DNA of 64,000 nucleotides from positions 124,001 through 188,000 of the forward strand of contig WPIO01000250.1 of the NCBI GenBank assembly GCA_009760855.2. The letters run 5' to 3'. The DNA comes from Cristatella mucedo. Taxonomy: Eukaryota; Bryozoa; Phylactolaemata; Cristatellidae. Shown piece after piece: positions 11,996-22,800 of this stretch. The notes beneath the pieces were generated by a model. That model searched no databases. It worked only from the letters and a program-made list of their open reading frames with translations, and was not told the DNA's origin. How positions within the stretch are numbered: the first letter of the stretch is position 1; each line of letters starts with the position of its first letter. Position numbers and translations under genes: made by a program.

Positions 11996-13112
11996 CAGAA
12001 ATTAAAAGGTTAACCCTCAAAATCGGCTCAGCAACGATATGTCCTTTTGAATCTGCACTAATCAAAGTGTCGTATTCCAAAGGGACCTTTTAGTAGACGA
12101 CCTAATCAGGTTGATTGACAATCAAATCTGCTAACTTTCAGCCATATAACATTGCTAACGATTCGGGTCATTTTAGACAGGGATACCGAATCTAAATTGA
12201 CCCCTGCATTCATGACACTTCGTCTTGACTTCTGTAACTCACTGCTGGCTGGCCTACCGATATGTGCAACCAGGCTCTTACAACTCTTGTAAAAGTCAAC
12301 AGCTACCAGCTCCACAGTCAAATCTGCCTTTTTTCAGCTTCATACCATTGCTAAAATTCGGGCTTGTTTAGATAGGGATACCATATCTAAGTTGGTCGAT
12401 GCATTCGTGATATCCCGTCTCGACTTCTGCAACTCACTGCTCCCTGGCCTAACGGAATCTGTGATCAGGCGATTGAAGATGGTGCAAAACTCTGCAGCTA
12501 GGCTTGCACGTCATGAGCGTCACAGTTGCCACATTACTCCACTTCTCGCCGACCTGCACTGGCTACCAGTCAAGCAACGGATTGACTTCAAGGTTTTATC
12601 GCTCACTTTTGCGTCACTTCATTCTTTGTCTCCAGCCTATCTATCAGATATACTCCCCTATCTGGCCAAGCATCGTACCATCAGCTTTTCGGAATCCAGC
12701 AGTCTACAAATACCCCTTACAAACCTCAAATCCTTTAGAGACCGTGCATTTAGTTCGTATGCTCCCAAAGCCTGGAGCTCCCTCCCGACCTGCGTCCGAA
12801 CATTCCATGACCTGACCACATTTAAAAAGAATTTAAAAACATACCTATTTAGGTCAGCATTTAGTGGGTCCTATGATTCGTCCTTAAGGTGCTTATGCCT
12901 ACTGACACTGTGCATGCCGCCACTAACCTCATTTGTATGCTGACGTTGTGCATGTCACCCCTAACCATGCTATTCATTTGGTTTGTTTATCAAGCACGAT
13001 ATTACTTACCATTCAATTGCATTTCCCTTTGCAGCAAATATAAAGCGCCTAGAGAGAGAATAAGTTACCTGAGGGCGCTTTATCGAGTGCATTGTTATAA
13101 TTTTTATTATTA
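11996..13112 (+). pseudogene. LINE A 3' copy with internal partial duplication
   Basis: The copy starts with a diverged stretch (11996-12305) covering the VESA...LDDHIS to PICA.R region. It then re-enters the same region at about 12308 with a fresher sequence, STVKSAFFQLHTIAKIRA-like, and continues open for 183 codons through LLADLHWLPVKQR to FRSAFSGS. The 3' UTR and ATT tail end at 13112. Either one element inserted into another or a partial duplication occurred. Confidence 0.8.
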
Positions 13113-13124
13113 GCTAGGATTGTA

Positions 13125-13625
13125 CGTCGGAAGCTTCAAAATTACCACATCACACCAATTCTGGCCATGATGCAAAGGCTACCAGTCAAGCAAAGCATCG
13201 CCTCTAAGGTTTTGTCAACCACTTTTATATTGTATCATTATTTGACTGCAGCTTACCTTTTAGTTTTACTCCCCACGGCATCAAGTATGGTACTGAAAGT
13301 TTTTTTTCGAAATCTAAATATCCATTATTACCTCAGACCAATCTCAAAATCTTTGGAAAACGCATCGTTAGTTGGTATGATCCCGGAAAACCTGGATCAA
13401 ACTCCCTACTTGAGTCACGGCAGCTCCTGACTTGCCCAAGCCAAAAAAAGGAACTAAATGCACGTACATCTATCAGAGCATTTTTTAGTTCCACGTGATT
13501 CATCATTCTGATGGTTATGCCAGTTGAAGCTGTGCAAGCTGCCACTAACCACACATGGATGCTGATGCTGTGAATGCCACCAAAAACTAACGTGTTATTA
13601 GTTTCGTTTATTTAGCATACCTAGC
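13125..13625 (+). pseudogene. Old degenerate LINE A 3' copy
   Basis: The words for RLPVKQ, the GDRAF-like region and the CATGCTGACACTGTG 3' UTR motif are all recognisable but heavily substituted. No ATT tail is left, and the next copy starts directly after it. Confidence 0.6.
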
Positions 13626-13629
13626 AGGT

Positions 13630-14222
13630 GCCCCACCACACCACTATTCGCCGACCTGCAATGGCTACCAGTCAAGCGACGTACATACTTCAAGGTCTTG
13701 TCGTTTACTTTTAGGTCTCGTCTTGATTTAGCTCCAGCCTATCTATCAGATCTGCTCCCCCAACAGGCCAGGCATAGCACCACCCGCTTTTCGGAATCCA
13801 ACAGTCTACAAATACCCAGCACAAACCCCAAATACTTTGGGGACCGTGCCTTTAGTTCGTATGCTTCCAAAGCCTGGAACTCATTTCCGACTTGTGTCAT
13901 GACATCCCCTGACTTGACCACACTTAAAAAGAAATTAAAAACGCACCTATTAATGACAGCAATAATGAGTCCCTGTGATTCGTCCTGTATGTTCTTATGC
14001 ATGCTGACGCTGTGCATGCTGCCACTAATCACACTTGTATGCTGACCTTGTACATGTCATCCCTAACCTTGTTATTCATGTCGTTTATCCAACATGATAC
14101 CACTCACCACTCGATCTTATTTCCGTTGCAGTTAATAGAAAGCACATAGAAAGAGACTGATTTTTTCTGAGGGCACCTTATCAAGTGTATTATTATTATT
14201 ATTAACAATATTATTATTATTA
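13630..14222 (+). pseudogene. LINE A 3' end copy
   Basis: The copy begins at the CCACCACACCACTATTCGCC block. It has an open 115-codon stretch with LAPAYLSDLLPQQAR, a GDRAFSSYASKAWNSFP block and a 3' UTR, and ends in ATT repeats at 14187-14222. Confidence 0.8.
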
Positions 14223-14489
14223 GTTATGCTTGCCGATCTCTAGTCAAATGCAATTAAGCTCTGGCTGTTTTCACAAAATTTTACAGCTATGGTAGTATGT
14301 CGCAAAAATTGCATTATCTTTTACCACTTTTTCTACCTGCAGTTGCTCGTTACCAAGCAGACCATAAGCTAAAATGTTCTGTCAAGCACTTATCGGTTCC
14401 TTAATTATCCAACCAAAGTTTCCCATCAAAAATTAATTCAAATTACGCTAAGCATTGTTCCCAACTGTTTTTCGTCTTAAATCGTTGAC

Positions 14490-14900
14490 GTATGGCTCTT
14501 CCGAACCTAAAATCCTGTAGAGACCGTGCCTTTTGTTGGTATGCAGAGAAATTCCGGAACCAGCCCGAACAAACGTCAAGTTATCCCTAGAGTTGACGAC
14601 ACTTAAAAATAACCTTACAGGTAGAAGTTAAGCATTTTTTGGTAATGTTGATTTTTCTTAGTGTGCGAATGCATGCTGACACTAGGCACACTACCGCTTA
14701 CAATGAAGTACATGTTGAATCAGTGAATGTCACAGCCAACTATGTTATCCTAAAAAATGGAGAGATCATTGTCGTGCATGTTGCCACTAAAAATATGAGC
14801 CGGTTTCTTTGCATCACATGCAAAGTGCTTAGAAAAAGATTGAGGTATCTGAGGTATCCAGTTTGCAACTGCAATACAATAATATTATCACTCACTTCAT
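14490..14900 (+). pseudogene. Degenerate LINE A 3' end
   Basis: This shows a GGCTCTTCCGAACC...GACCGTGCC block equivalent to NLKSFGDRAF, then a diverged 3' UTR (CATGCTGACACTAGGC) and a decayed hairpin end at about 14820-14865. It is the fourth copy in the same orientation within 3 kb. Confidence 0.5.
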
Positions 14901-15115
14901 CGATTACCTTCTTGACTCAGCTATGCTTCACATTTTCTTTTAGTTTCCTTAGATAAAGTCTGTTGGCTATGGGATGTCTGGCTGCAGTAGGTTTAGCTAG
15001 TAGCTAGGCACAGAAGACTCTGGGTGACATTCGCTAACTCCTAGTGCTCCAGCCTAGTCATATGCAAAGATACGATGAATTTAATAGTAATCAATTACTG
15101 ATAATTAATTAAAAC

Positions 15116-15302
15116 CCGATTCACCTGGCCGATTCATTGAGGACTCACCAGGTCTCATTCTTCGAAGTCTTACATAGTCTCTCTTATCGGATACTCACCA
15201 GGGCTCACAAACCGGATACTCACTAGTACTTTATTGAATTTTCACTTGGATACAACACACATCATTTATTCGCCTGGTCTCAATTATCGGCGACTCACCT
15301 GG
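15116..15302 (-). repeat. Degenerate repeats of the splice-donor neighbourhood
   Basis: On the plus strand, variants of TATCGGaTACTCACCAGG recur at about 15116, 15141, 15184, 15211 and 15286. The last overlaps the donor of the CARD 1 exon (GT at 15298-15297). On the minus strand each reads as a donor-like CCAGGTGAGT followed by a CCGATAA word. Confidence 0.45.
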
Positions 15303-15464
15303 ATTTGTTTGGCGAAATCCTTTCCGTTCAATAAGATCGGCAAGTGTGGCAGCTCCGACCTCATCAAGACGAAGAGCAGCAACAAAGGCGCTGGCTCCTT
15401 CCTCCCCCTTCTTTAGCACGAGATAAACAAGGTGACCGGCTGCGCCCGTAGCCGTGGCCTTTGC
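15299..15464 (-). CDS. Exon: second half of CARD 1 (Roco-CARD gene)
   Basis: Minus-strand exon between the acceptor TTTTTTTGTAG (AG at 15466-15465) and the donor CCAG|GTGAGT (GT at 15298-15297). It is read in phase 0 and ends in phase 1. The translation holds GHLVYLVLKKGEEGASAF, then VAALRLDEVGAATLADLIE. This is a clear CARD C-terminal half: helix 5, a K-G-x-x turn, helix 5/6 with F..AL, and L-A-x-L-I-E in helix 6. It continues in frame from the phase-0 end of 17623-17780; together they give about 98 residues, the usual CARD size. It is GC-richer than its surroundings. CARD is preferred over a death domain because of the KKGEE turn and the AL...LADLIE ending. No database search was possible. 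Confidence 0.75.
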
Positions 15465-15715
15465 CTACAAAAAAAGGCATTGGAGAGAAAAAAGTCAAGA
15501 CGAGATTATTTGACCAGAGCTGAATCGCATCGACAAACACTCCTTGGTGAACATTACTTTATATTTTATGGGTGCACTGTAAGATTCGATTTTCCTATGG
15601 AGGCATTATAAACTATTCACAGCCTAAATCGTACTCTTCGTAGGTGTAGTTGTACATCTCTACAGCTCTTTTTACAGGGACCTGATCGATTATTTTTCGT
15701 ACTAACTGATTTCTC

Positions 15716-15786
15716 CCTGTGATTCGTCCTTGATGTGCTTATACATGCTGACACTGTGCATGCTGCCACTAACCATAAATGCATGT
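15716..15786 (+). mobile_element. LINE A 3' UTR fragment
   Basis: Seventy bases match the GATTCGTCCTTGATGTGCTT and CATGCTGACACTGTGCATG words of the LINE A 3' UTR. The fragment breaks off where a minus-strand tail begins. Confidence 0.65.
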
Positions 15787-15985
15787 TATAATAATAATAA
15801 TAATAATTCACTTGATAAAGCGCCCTCAGAGAACTTAATCTCTCTCTAGGCGCTTTACATTTGCTGTAAAGTGAAATGCAATGGAATGGTAAATAAAATC
15901 ATGCTTGAAAAAAATAAACGAAATGAATAATATGGTTAGAGGTGACATGCACAGGGTCAGCATGCAAATGTGGTTAGTGGTGCAT
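15787..15985 (-). mobile_element. LINE A 3' end copy, inverted arm 1
   Basis: This starts with (AAT)n and TCACTTGATAAAGCGCCCTC, the reverse complement of the LINE A end. It runs back through the 3' UTR to the GTGGTTAGTGG word at about 15985. Confidence 0.85.
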
Positions 15986-16142
15986 GCCACCCCTAACCAG
16001 GTTATTCATTTTGTTTGTTTGTCTAGCATGATTTCACTCACCATTCAATTGCATTTCCATTTACAGCTAATGTAAAGCGCCTAGAGAGAGATTGAGTTCT
16101 CTGAGGGCACTTTATCAAGTGCATTATTATTTTTATTGTTAC
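15978..16142 (+). mobile_element. LINE A 3' end copy, inverted arm 2
   Basis: The plus-strand 3' UTR runs from CACCCCTAACCAGG to the hairpin end and the ATT-rich tail at about 16120-16142. With arm 1 it forms a near-perfect inverted repeat of roughly 150 bases per arm. Confidence 0.85.
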
Positions 16143-17622
16143 TATTCTCTCTGAAGAAATCGCCTAGATGTCACGAAATCGGTAGCAGACTTTAGTGCAG
16201 GAATGAAACTTGTCAGTATGAATAACTAAACTCAGTTCACCCCTAGCATGCACCAGTGCTTCTTGTAATTTACAGAACCTCCTTGTACCTGCACTCAGCT
16301 GAGCACTGCTAAGCTTCCTGAACTCTCTAAACTTCCACAACTTACTGGACTCAGCCGAGCTCCCTGAATGCAAAGGCAACCTTTAAAGGATCACGGACAA
16401 ACATAGGGGACCGTATATGAGGTGAGTTGATGTCATATAAGTTGAGCAAGAGACAGCTTTCCTTGTAAGGATATCTATATAAGTGAATATAAAATCCTTT
16501 ACTAAGGTGCTGCTCAGGGACAAAGCATGAAACTTATAACCAGAAATGCCTACCGACTTAAAACAGGTACTTGCCAACACCGGAACGTCCAAGGCTGATT
16601 GGTCCGTTGTAATGCACAACCACATGCTTTGCGGATACCACTGAATGTATGAGAAATCGTATCAATATAGAAACGGACTCTTGGAAGTCATGCAATTTGG
16701 AAAATACATAATAATGGCAAATATTAACTATTGTTTCAGCAGTTTAAGAATTTGATTGTGCTACTTCTAACTCCTAATAGAGATTCCATTGGAAGATAGT
16801 CGGGACTGAACAGACGTCACAACGGCTTGCAGACTTGAAAGTGTGTATTGGTCGACTACACGACTAAAAATAATACGGATCAAGCAATGAACCTGGCATG
16901 ACGACGAGCCAGAGCACTAGCCAAGTAAGCCTACTGCTAGATGCTACCAAACTGATTCTCCTTTATATCGAAGCAAGGCCTGCTGCAGTACGACAGACTT
17001 ACATGGGCTAAACTGGGGCACATTTATATTACGAAAGCTATACAAATTGGAGCTGCACTGCAAGTGTAAAAGCCTACTTGCATTCCCCCAAGCATATGCG
17101 AAGTGCCAATACCCAGAGCTAATGCTCTAGCAGTGCTACTCTACTACCTAAAACTATTCTTGCTGCTGTTATCAGAGTAGTGTATTTTAGTCAACCGGCT
17201 GTGGATCCTGCTGAAAGGAAAATAAGCTAAATTGTATAATAGGCTTATGGTAATATTGTTGTGTATAATTTAAAAATCCGTTAACGTTTTGAAGGATGTG
17301 TGATAAAGGTTATTTTGGCAAATTGGGTCGCACTCTTTTTCAGTCACAGGCCTGGGACTGACCTAAGCCGAGGGGTTCTCAGATCACGAGCCAGAGATTG
17401 ATTTCAAGACCTGCATCAGGCAACAGAGCATATTCCAATGTAAGAGATAATTGCAGCAGCTAATTCTCTTTAACATCAAAATAAATGAGGGTGAGATCAT
17501 ATTTGTTAAGGCAAGCTTTTACATACAGCTTTGAATGACAAGGTCAACTAATCAATAGCTAGATCTGTCAAGTAGCTTTTGGTTTTGAGGGATGCTCGAA
17601 CGAACAATTTTTAATTGGTTAC

Positions 17623-17780
17623 CTCTATTTCCTCTAACTCTGCGGTAATCAGCCCGTTTCCGGTTATCAGCTGGTTTCCGATCAGAGCACGTGCAATCTG
17701 CATTACTTGTGGCTTGCTCAGTTGATCAGCAATAGCTTTCATATTTGTCCTGATGGCATCATACAGACTTTGGTTTGGGG
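17623..17780 (-). CDS. Exon: first half of CARD 1 (Roco-CARD gene)
   Basis: A 158-nt minus-strand exon with a strong acceptor (CATCTTTTGCAG, AG at 17782-17781) and donor GAG|GTAACC (GT at 17622-17621). It enters in phase 1 and leaves in phase 0. The translation begins A-P-N-Q-S, followed by amphipathic helices LYDAIRTNMKAIADQL, a KPQVMQIARALIGN helix and a LITAELEEIE segment. This is the order of CARD helices 1-4, with the typical 'glycine-L-x-T-x-E-x-E-x-I' signature before the intron. It splices in frame to 15299-15464. Its entry phase matches both the end of the Roc-COR exon and the end of linker 1, so linker 1 could be optional. A solo LINE tail lies 38 bases upstream of the acceptor. Confidence 0.75.
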
Positions 17781-17817
17781 CTGCAAAAGATGTTGAAGGT
17801 TGTGTTTCAACAAGTCA

Positions 17818-17846
17818 GGGCACTTTATCAAGTGCATTATATGGAA
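17818..17846 (+). mobile_element. Solo LINE A tail remnant
   Basis: The words CAGGGCACTTTATCAAGTG and CATTAT match the very end of LINE A without any upstream LINE sequence. It lies 38 bases 5' of the CARD 1 exon acceptor on the minus strand. Confidence 0.5.
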
Positions 17847-18448
17847 GAAAGCAAAAGTAAAAAGCAAATGGCTTTTAAATACATTGAGTACTGGGCACCA
17901 AATCGGAAACATTTGACCAAAATTAATGTCGTTAGTAGCAAACAACTATTTTGGAAATGGTAATCTCCTGCTCATAATTACATGCTAGTCAGAAAAGGTG
18001 GTTATTGTTAAAAAACGTTAGCTCGATTGTATTTTGAACGTAATCCTCAGCAAGGGCCAATCAACTTGAAAACGGATGCCATGCCATAAGCTCGGTTAGT
18101 TTGAGCAGTTTAGGCATTAAATTCCTGCAGTAATTGCCGGCCAGCTCATGCCGACCCAAGATTTGCAGATGTAGCAATACATTTTTATATCCACGAAGAT
18201 AGAGCAGCCAAAGAATAGTTAATGACTCGGAAAAGCAACCATGAATCTCGCAATGTCCGTGTGTAGTGGCATAACAGGCTGCAATTGATGGATTGCTCGA
18301 GCTGAGGTTTATCCATGCTGAGCGGAAGTTGTCATTGTGGGCTTATTCCTAGGATCTGTTATAATTTTCTTTCCGGCTCGGAATTAAGCATATGACAAAT
18401 TTGCCTCATGCAAGATTTGCATACACATATATATTGCACCAACACTAA

Positions 18449-18568
18449 CGCACACACACACACACACTCACGAGGACACACACATACACACACACACACA
18501 TACACACACACACTCGCACACACAGACACAAATGCACACACACATACACACAAACACGCACAAACACA
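18449..18568 (+). repeat. (CA)n microsatellite, interrupted
   Basis: About 120 bases of ACAC repeats with interruptions such as CTCACGAGGACA, TACACA and TGCACA. The minus-strand cysteine/valine-rich open frame across it is an artefact of the repeat. Confidence 0.95.
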
Positions 18569-19049
18569 TATTACATTTTAATTTACATGTAGTTGTTATA
18601 TTATACAGCCAAATTTTGAAATGCTGAAGAGTAATACTGTTGCAGCTCTAAATATTTTTACTAACGCCTAAATTTAAGGTAAATATTGCAGGATTTCTCA
18701 GAAGTAACAATCAATAGGTAGGCTTTAAAGGTTGAAATTGTGATTTTGGTTTCAGCAAGTAGGTCTTTGAACGTTGCATGCTATGGCTAGTTTGGTACAG
18801 CCATCTCACAGTGGCGTAATAAGAAATTGTCTTACATTAACTACATGGGCTATTTATCCCTAATATTAAGCTCGTTATGTAGCCATTCTTAAAATCCATT
18901 AATTTTTTTCAGAACAGGAGGCAGCTTCTGTGACTGTTTCTCTGCTTTGCCAAATTTTCGGCATTAGTGAACTTTATCAAAAGTATTCTAAGATTAACTG
19001 CAGTGCATAAGCTGTGTCAGAGGTATCTGTACCTTAGCTCTAAGCGACC

Positions 19050-19858
19050 TGAGCACATGCCTAATTAAAGCACTGCTACGAAAAATCTAGCTTTGTGAGT
19101 TAAGCACCGGCTAAAAATTTCCTCCTTTAATAACAAAAATAAGAAAAGTACATTTAAGACAGTACCTAAGAAAAATCAATCTCTTTCCGGGCACTTTAAA
19201 TTTGCTGGAAAGGAAGCACGATCTAATAGTTAATGGTAGAATGCTCAATTAGAAAGAGCATAACTTGGCTAGGGGAGAGATGCACATGGCCAGCATCGAA
19301 ATATGGTAAGTTACTACAAAGTGCAGATACAGCACACACAAACATAGGAAAACCGTTCAGGCACATCCACAAAAGGCTATGATTAATAGATGAGAGTTTA
19401 GCTTCCTATTAAAATGTAGTCTAGTCAGTCGCTGTCATGACAGAATTCAGATGTGTGTTCCAGGCTTAGGAGCAGACAAACTAAAGGCTCGGTCTCCAAA
19501 GGATCTTAGGCTTTACGAGATACAAGTAAACGATTAGAATCTGAAAATTGAATGGTATTATGCTTAGCCTGGTGGAGGAGTAGATCTGATAGGCAGGCTG
19601 AAGGCAGAAAATAAAGCGACCTAAAATTAGATAACAGAACCTTGAAGTCGATGCTTCACTTGACTGTAAACTGTGAACCCGTGTAGGTCGGCCAGAAGCT
19701 GTGTAATGAATCAACTGCTAGGCTCGTTACAATCCAAGCAGCAGTTTTGCATGAGCTGTAAGCGAGTGATAACACGGGTTGATTGACCAGCAAGAGGTGA
19801 ATAATAGAAGTCGATTTGGAATGTCACAAATGGATGAACCAGCTTAAATGTAGTATCA
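19050..19858 (-). pseudogene. LINE A variant, 3' part (left of nested insertion)
   Basis: A diverged minus-strand LINE 3' end with CTTTCCGGGCACTTTAAAT (hairpin end), GAAGCACGATCTAATAGTTAATGG and GCACATGGCCAGC. It continues through the C-terminal coding region to about 19858, where it is cut by a plus-strand copy. It resumes at 20745. Flanking sequence from 19050, with GAGTTAAGCACCGGC, is shared with 27050-27165. Confidence 0.75.
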
Positions 19859-20743
19859 ATGTAGCCAGCATATCTCCAGTTGAATCAGCTCGAAATCTAG
19901 GTGTCACATTCCAAAACGACCTCTCGTTAGACGACCATATCAGCTCCACAGTCAAATCTGCATATTTCAGCATCATAACATTGCTAAAATTTGGGCTGGT
20001 TCAGATAAGGATACCACATCTAAGTTGGTCCATGCATTCGAGATATCCCGTCTCGACTTCTGCAACTCACTGCTCACTGGCGTACCGGCATGTGCAATCA
20101 GACCATTGCAGACGGTGCAAAACTGTTCAGCTAAGCTCACCTGTCGTGAGCATCGCCATTGCCACATTACTCCACTTCTCGCCGACTTGCACTGGCTACC
20201 AGTGAAGCAACGGATTGACTTCATTGTTCGGTAGCTCACTCTCAGGTCACTTCATTCTTTGGCTCCAGCCTATCTCTCAGATATACTCCCCTATCAGGCC
20301 AAGCATTGTACCACCCACCTTTTGGAATCCAGCAGTCTACAAATACCCCGTATAAACCTTAAATCCGCTGGAGACCAGGCGTTTAGTTCGTATGCTCCCA
20401 TCGTCTGGAACTCGCTCCCAACCTGCGTCAGAGCATCCCCTGACCTGACCACATTTAAAGAATTTAAAAACACCTATTTCAGACAGCATTAAGTGGGTCC
20501 CTGTGATTCGTCCTTGATGTGCTTATGCGTGCTGACACTGTGCATGCTGTCACTAACCAAATTTGCATGCTGACCCAGCGCATGTCACCCCTAACCATAT
20601 TATTCATTTTGCTTGTTTTTCAAGCATGATTTTAGTCACCATTTAATTGCATTTCACTTTGCAGCAAATGTAAAGCGCCTAGAGAGAGATTAGGTTCTCG
20701 GATGGTGCTTTAATAAGTGCATTATTATTATTATTATTATTAT
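19859..20743 (+). pseudogene. Younger LINE A copy nested in an older one
   Basis: The plus-strand copy starts in the ISPVESARNLGVTF block and covers LDDHISSTVKSA, the HWLPVKQRIDF region (stop TAG soon after), LAPAYLSDILPYQAK and the 3' UTR. It ends in a clean (ATT)n at 20718-20743. It is much closer to the window consensus than the element it interrupts. Confidence 0.85.
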
Positions 20744-21270
20744 TAGCGATCGATAGTGGCAAGCATGAATTTTAGCATTGATATTGAGCTAAAAATAGGC
20801 TGACTTGACTGCAGAGCTGATTTGATCGACTAATGAAAGGTCACTTGGAATAGGACACCTAGATTTCGTGAAGATCCGATGTTAGGTGTGCTGGCAGGGC
20901 GAATTCGTATACTCAACCTTTGAAATTTATCAATCACACATGGTTTGTTCATGCTTGACAGTTGGTTTTATCATCGTACACTTTTAAATATTGCTGCTAT
21001 CCGTATGCAGATTCTATCAATATGTGCAGCATTGGAGTTGATAAATCGACATAATGATGGGCAGAGAGCGATCAAAGTGAAGGTACTACAGAGTCATCTG
21101 CATTAAAGTTAAAGTTTGGATAGTGCGTGGCTACCACACCGGAAAAAGGGGTAGTATAAACCGTAAAAAGAACTATACTAAGCAAACACAACTAAGGTAC
21201 CCCATACTTCAGTACTTCCTCGTGTGATTACTTTCCTTTTATATCAATCCACTGGAGTCTTCCACTGAGA
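20744..21270 (-). pseudogene. LINE A variant, 5' part (right of nested insertion)
   Basis: This resumes the minus-strand element: TTTTAGCATTGATATTGAGC corresponds to the reverse complement of the CATTGCTAAAATTCG block. The SLDDH region follows, then a diverged RT segment around 21180-21265. The sequence GCATTGGAGTTGATAAATCG at about 21030 is matched at about 28150, in the unbroken paralogue. Confidence 0.7.
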
Positions 21271-21272
21271 TA

Positions 21273-21900
21273 ATAGTTATTTTTAAATGTGGTCAAGTCA
21301 GGGGGTGATGTTCCGATGCAAGTCGAGATGAAGTTCCAGGCTTTGGGAGCATACGAACTACAGGCAAGGTCTCCAAAGGATTTGAGGTTTTTACGACAAA
21401 ACTGTTGGAGTCCAAAAAGCGAGTGGCATGATGCATGGCCTGGTGGGGAAGTAGATTTCAGACATAGGCTGGAACCAAATAAAGGAGTGACCTAGAAGTG
21501 AGCGACAAAACCTTAAAGTCGATCCGTTGCTTGACTGGTAGCCATTGCAGATCGGCAATAAGTGGTGCGACGTGGCAATCGCGACACTCACTACAGACAA
21601 GCCTAGCTGCAGAGTTTTGCACCAGCTTTAATAGCCTGATTGTAAATGCAAGTAGATCAGCATGCAGTGAGTTACAAGGATAAAGATGGATGTCACAAAT
21701 GCATGGACAAACTTAGACGTGGTATCCTTATCTAATCACCCCAATTCTAGCAATGCTATGTAGTTGAAAGTAGGCAGACTTGATTGTGGAGCTGATATGG
21801 TCGTCTAACGAGAGGTCAATTTGGAACATGACACCTAGATTTTGAGTTGATATCGGGCTCTTCTAGAGATCAAAACTCTCAATGCAAACTGAGGCTAGAA
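21273..21900 (-). pseudogene. LINE A coding fragment without 3' UTR
   Basis: A minus-strand copy begins at the reverse complement of the DLTTFKKNLK block (TTTTTAAATGTGGTCAAGTC). It runs back through GDRAF, the HWLPVKQR region and LDDHISS to about 21900. It lacks the 3' UTR and tail, so it is a 3'-deleted piece abutting the previous copy. Confidence 0.75.
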
Positions 21901-22089
21901 GTATGTACTTAGTCCATTATTATACACTGTATGCTATGCAACGGCTCGTTGAAAACCCCTCTCGGTGAAAGCTGAGGGCACTTACGGGCATCCTTACTTT
22001 AAGTTTTCAACTTTGTCTCGAACTACTCTGACCCTCAAGTTAAAAGTTAGAGATTCCCTGATTATACAGTTCAATTTGTATAAAGGTAA

Positions 22090-22200
22090 AAGAGCTAAAA
22101 CGGCTATCACCAAAGTTTGAAGCCATAGTCGGCAGCAGGTAATTATTTGTCGTTGTACAAGAATAGTGGAAGCGAGTCCCACAGTCTAGGTCCTATTGGT
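22090..22200 (-). mobile_element. LINE B fragment
   Basis: The words GCCATAGTCGGCAGCAGG, TTGTCGTTGTACAAGAA and GGAAGCGAGTCCCACAGTCT match the reverse complement of the GDRSFRSAGP...DYG segment seen at 8190-8650. Confidence 0.55.
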
Positions 22201-22204
22201 TTGT

Positions 22205-22412
22205 CTGATTCAACATGCTGACACTGTGCATGCTTCCTTTAGCCATATTTGACGTACTGGTACTCTCCATGTCACCTCTAACCACATCCATCGTACTTTA
22301 TGACATTGTGCATGTTACCACTAATCATTCGATCGTGAATTTTTTATAGTAAATGCCAAGTACCTAAAAAGAGATTGGGTTCTCTGAGGGTGCTCTAGAA
22401 ATGCACCTTCAT
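22205..22412 (+). mobile_element. Degenerate LINE A 3' end
   Basis: It contains CATGCTGACACTGTGCATGC, the CCTCTAACCA words and the end AAAAAGAGATTGGGTTCTCT with GAGGGTGCTC. No ATT tail is left. Confidence 0.6.
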
Positions 22413-22429
22413 TAGCGTAAAGGCATTAC

Positions 22430-22565
22430 CAGGCTCCAGAGGTCGAAGGTCAAAGCTAGACATAGCGAATCGCCCAACACAGGCTCCAACTCGGGACCTT
22501 AGTGAATGAAGAGTCAGAGCCAGAGCTCAGACGGAGAGTGCTCTATCTTAAAGCTCTTCTATGAC
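22430..22565 (-). mobile_element. tRNA-like SINE remnant
   Basis: On the minus strand, AGATAGAGCACTC and later CCCGAGTTGGAGCC resemble decayed A and B boxes, followed by GGGCGATTCGC, which resembles the SINE family 2 body. Weakly supported. Confidence 0.35.
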
Positions 22566-22639
22566 TCATTGTAATTGGTGATTGCCAGGCCAGTTATAAC
22601 TCTCACTGCCGATTTGTAAGAACTGCCTTTGTAACCCTC

Positions 22640-22800
22640 CACAACAGAAAAAAATTCACTTTTTATTTAAGATACTCATTTAAATAGTGGCAGATGAGCC
22701 TTAACAGCTATTAGCACCGCATGCAGTTTGTAATAAAGAGATCGCCCACTGTACGAAGAGCAAGCAACGCTTGCAATTAACCACTAAGATAGTGATATTA
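22640..22800 (-). mobile_element. SINE family 2, diverged copy
   Basis: The blocks GCCTTAACAGCTATTAGCAC, GCATGCAGTTTGTAATAAAG and GATCGCCCACTGTACGA follow the same order as in 2376-2556. The tRNA-like head is mostly lost. Confidence 0.45.

Larger units (their letters stand above)
4622..15298 (-). other. Intron between CARD 1 and linker 2
   Basis: An inferred 10.7-kb intron filled with plus-strand LINE copies, listed separately. Between them, 4622-5060, 6394-6640, 7126-8190, 8651-9175, 9773-11995 and 14900-15115 contain nothing I can identify. The 2.2 kb at 9773-11995 is notable only for lacking any recognisable repeat. Confidence 0.35.
15465..17622 (-). other. Intron splitting CARD 1
   Basis: A 2.16-kb intron between the two CARD halves. 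It contains a set of LINE 3' ends in alternating orientation (15716-16142). 15465-15715 and 16143-17622 show no gene, repeat or structured RNA that I recognise. Confidence 0.5.

Noticed and set aside
14639-14956. 105-codon plus-strand frame.
   Set aside because: It translates a decayed LINE 3' UTR and hairpin end.
18359-18553. Cys/Val-rich minus-strand frame.
   Set aside because: It is a translation of the (CA)n microsatellite.
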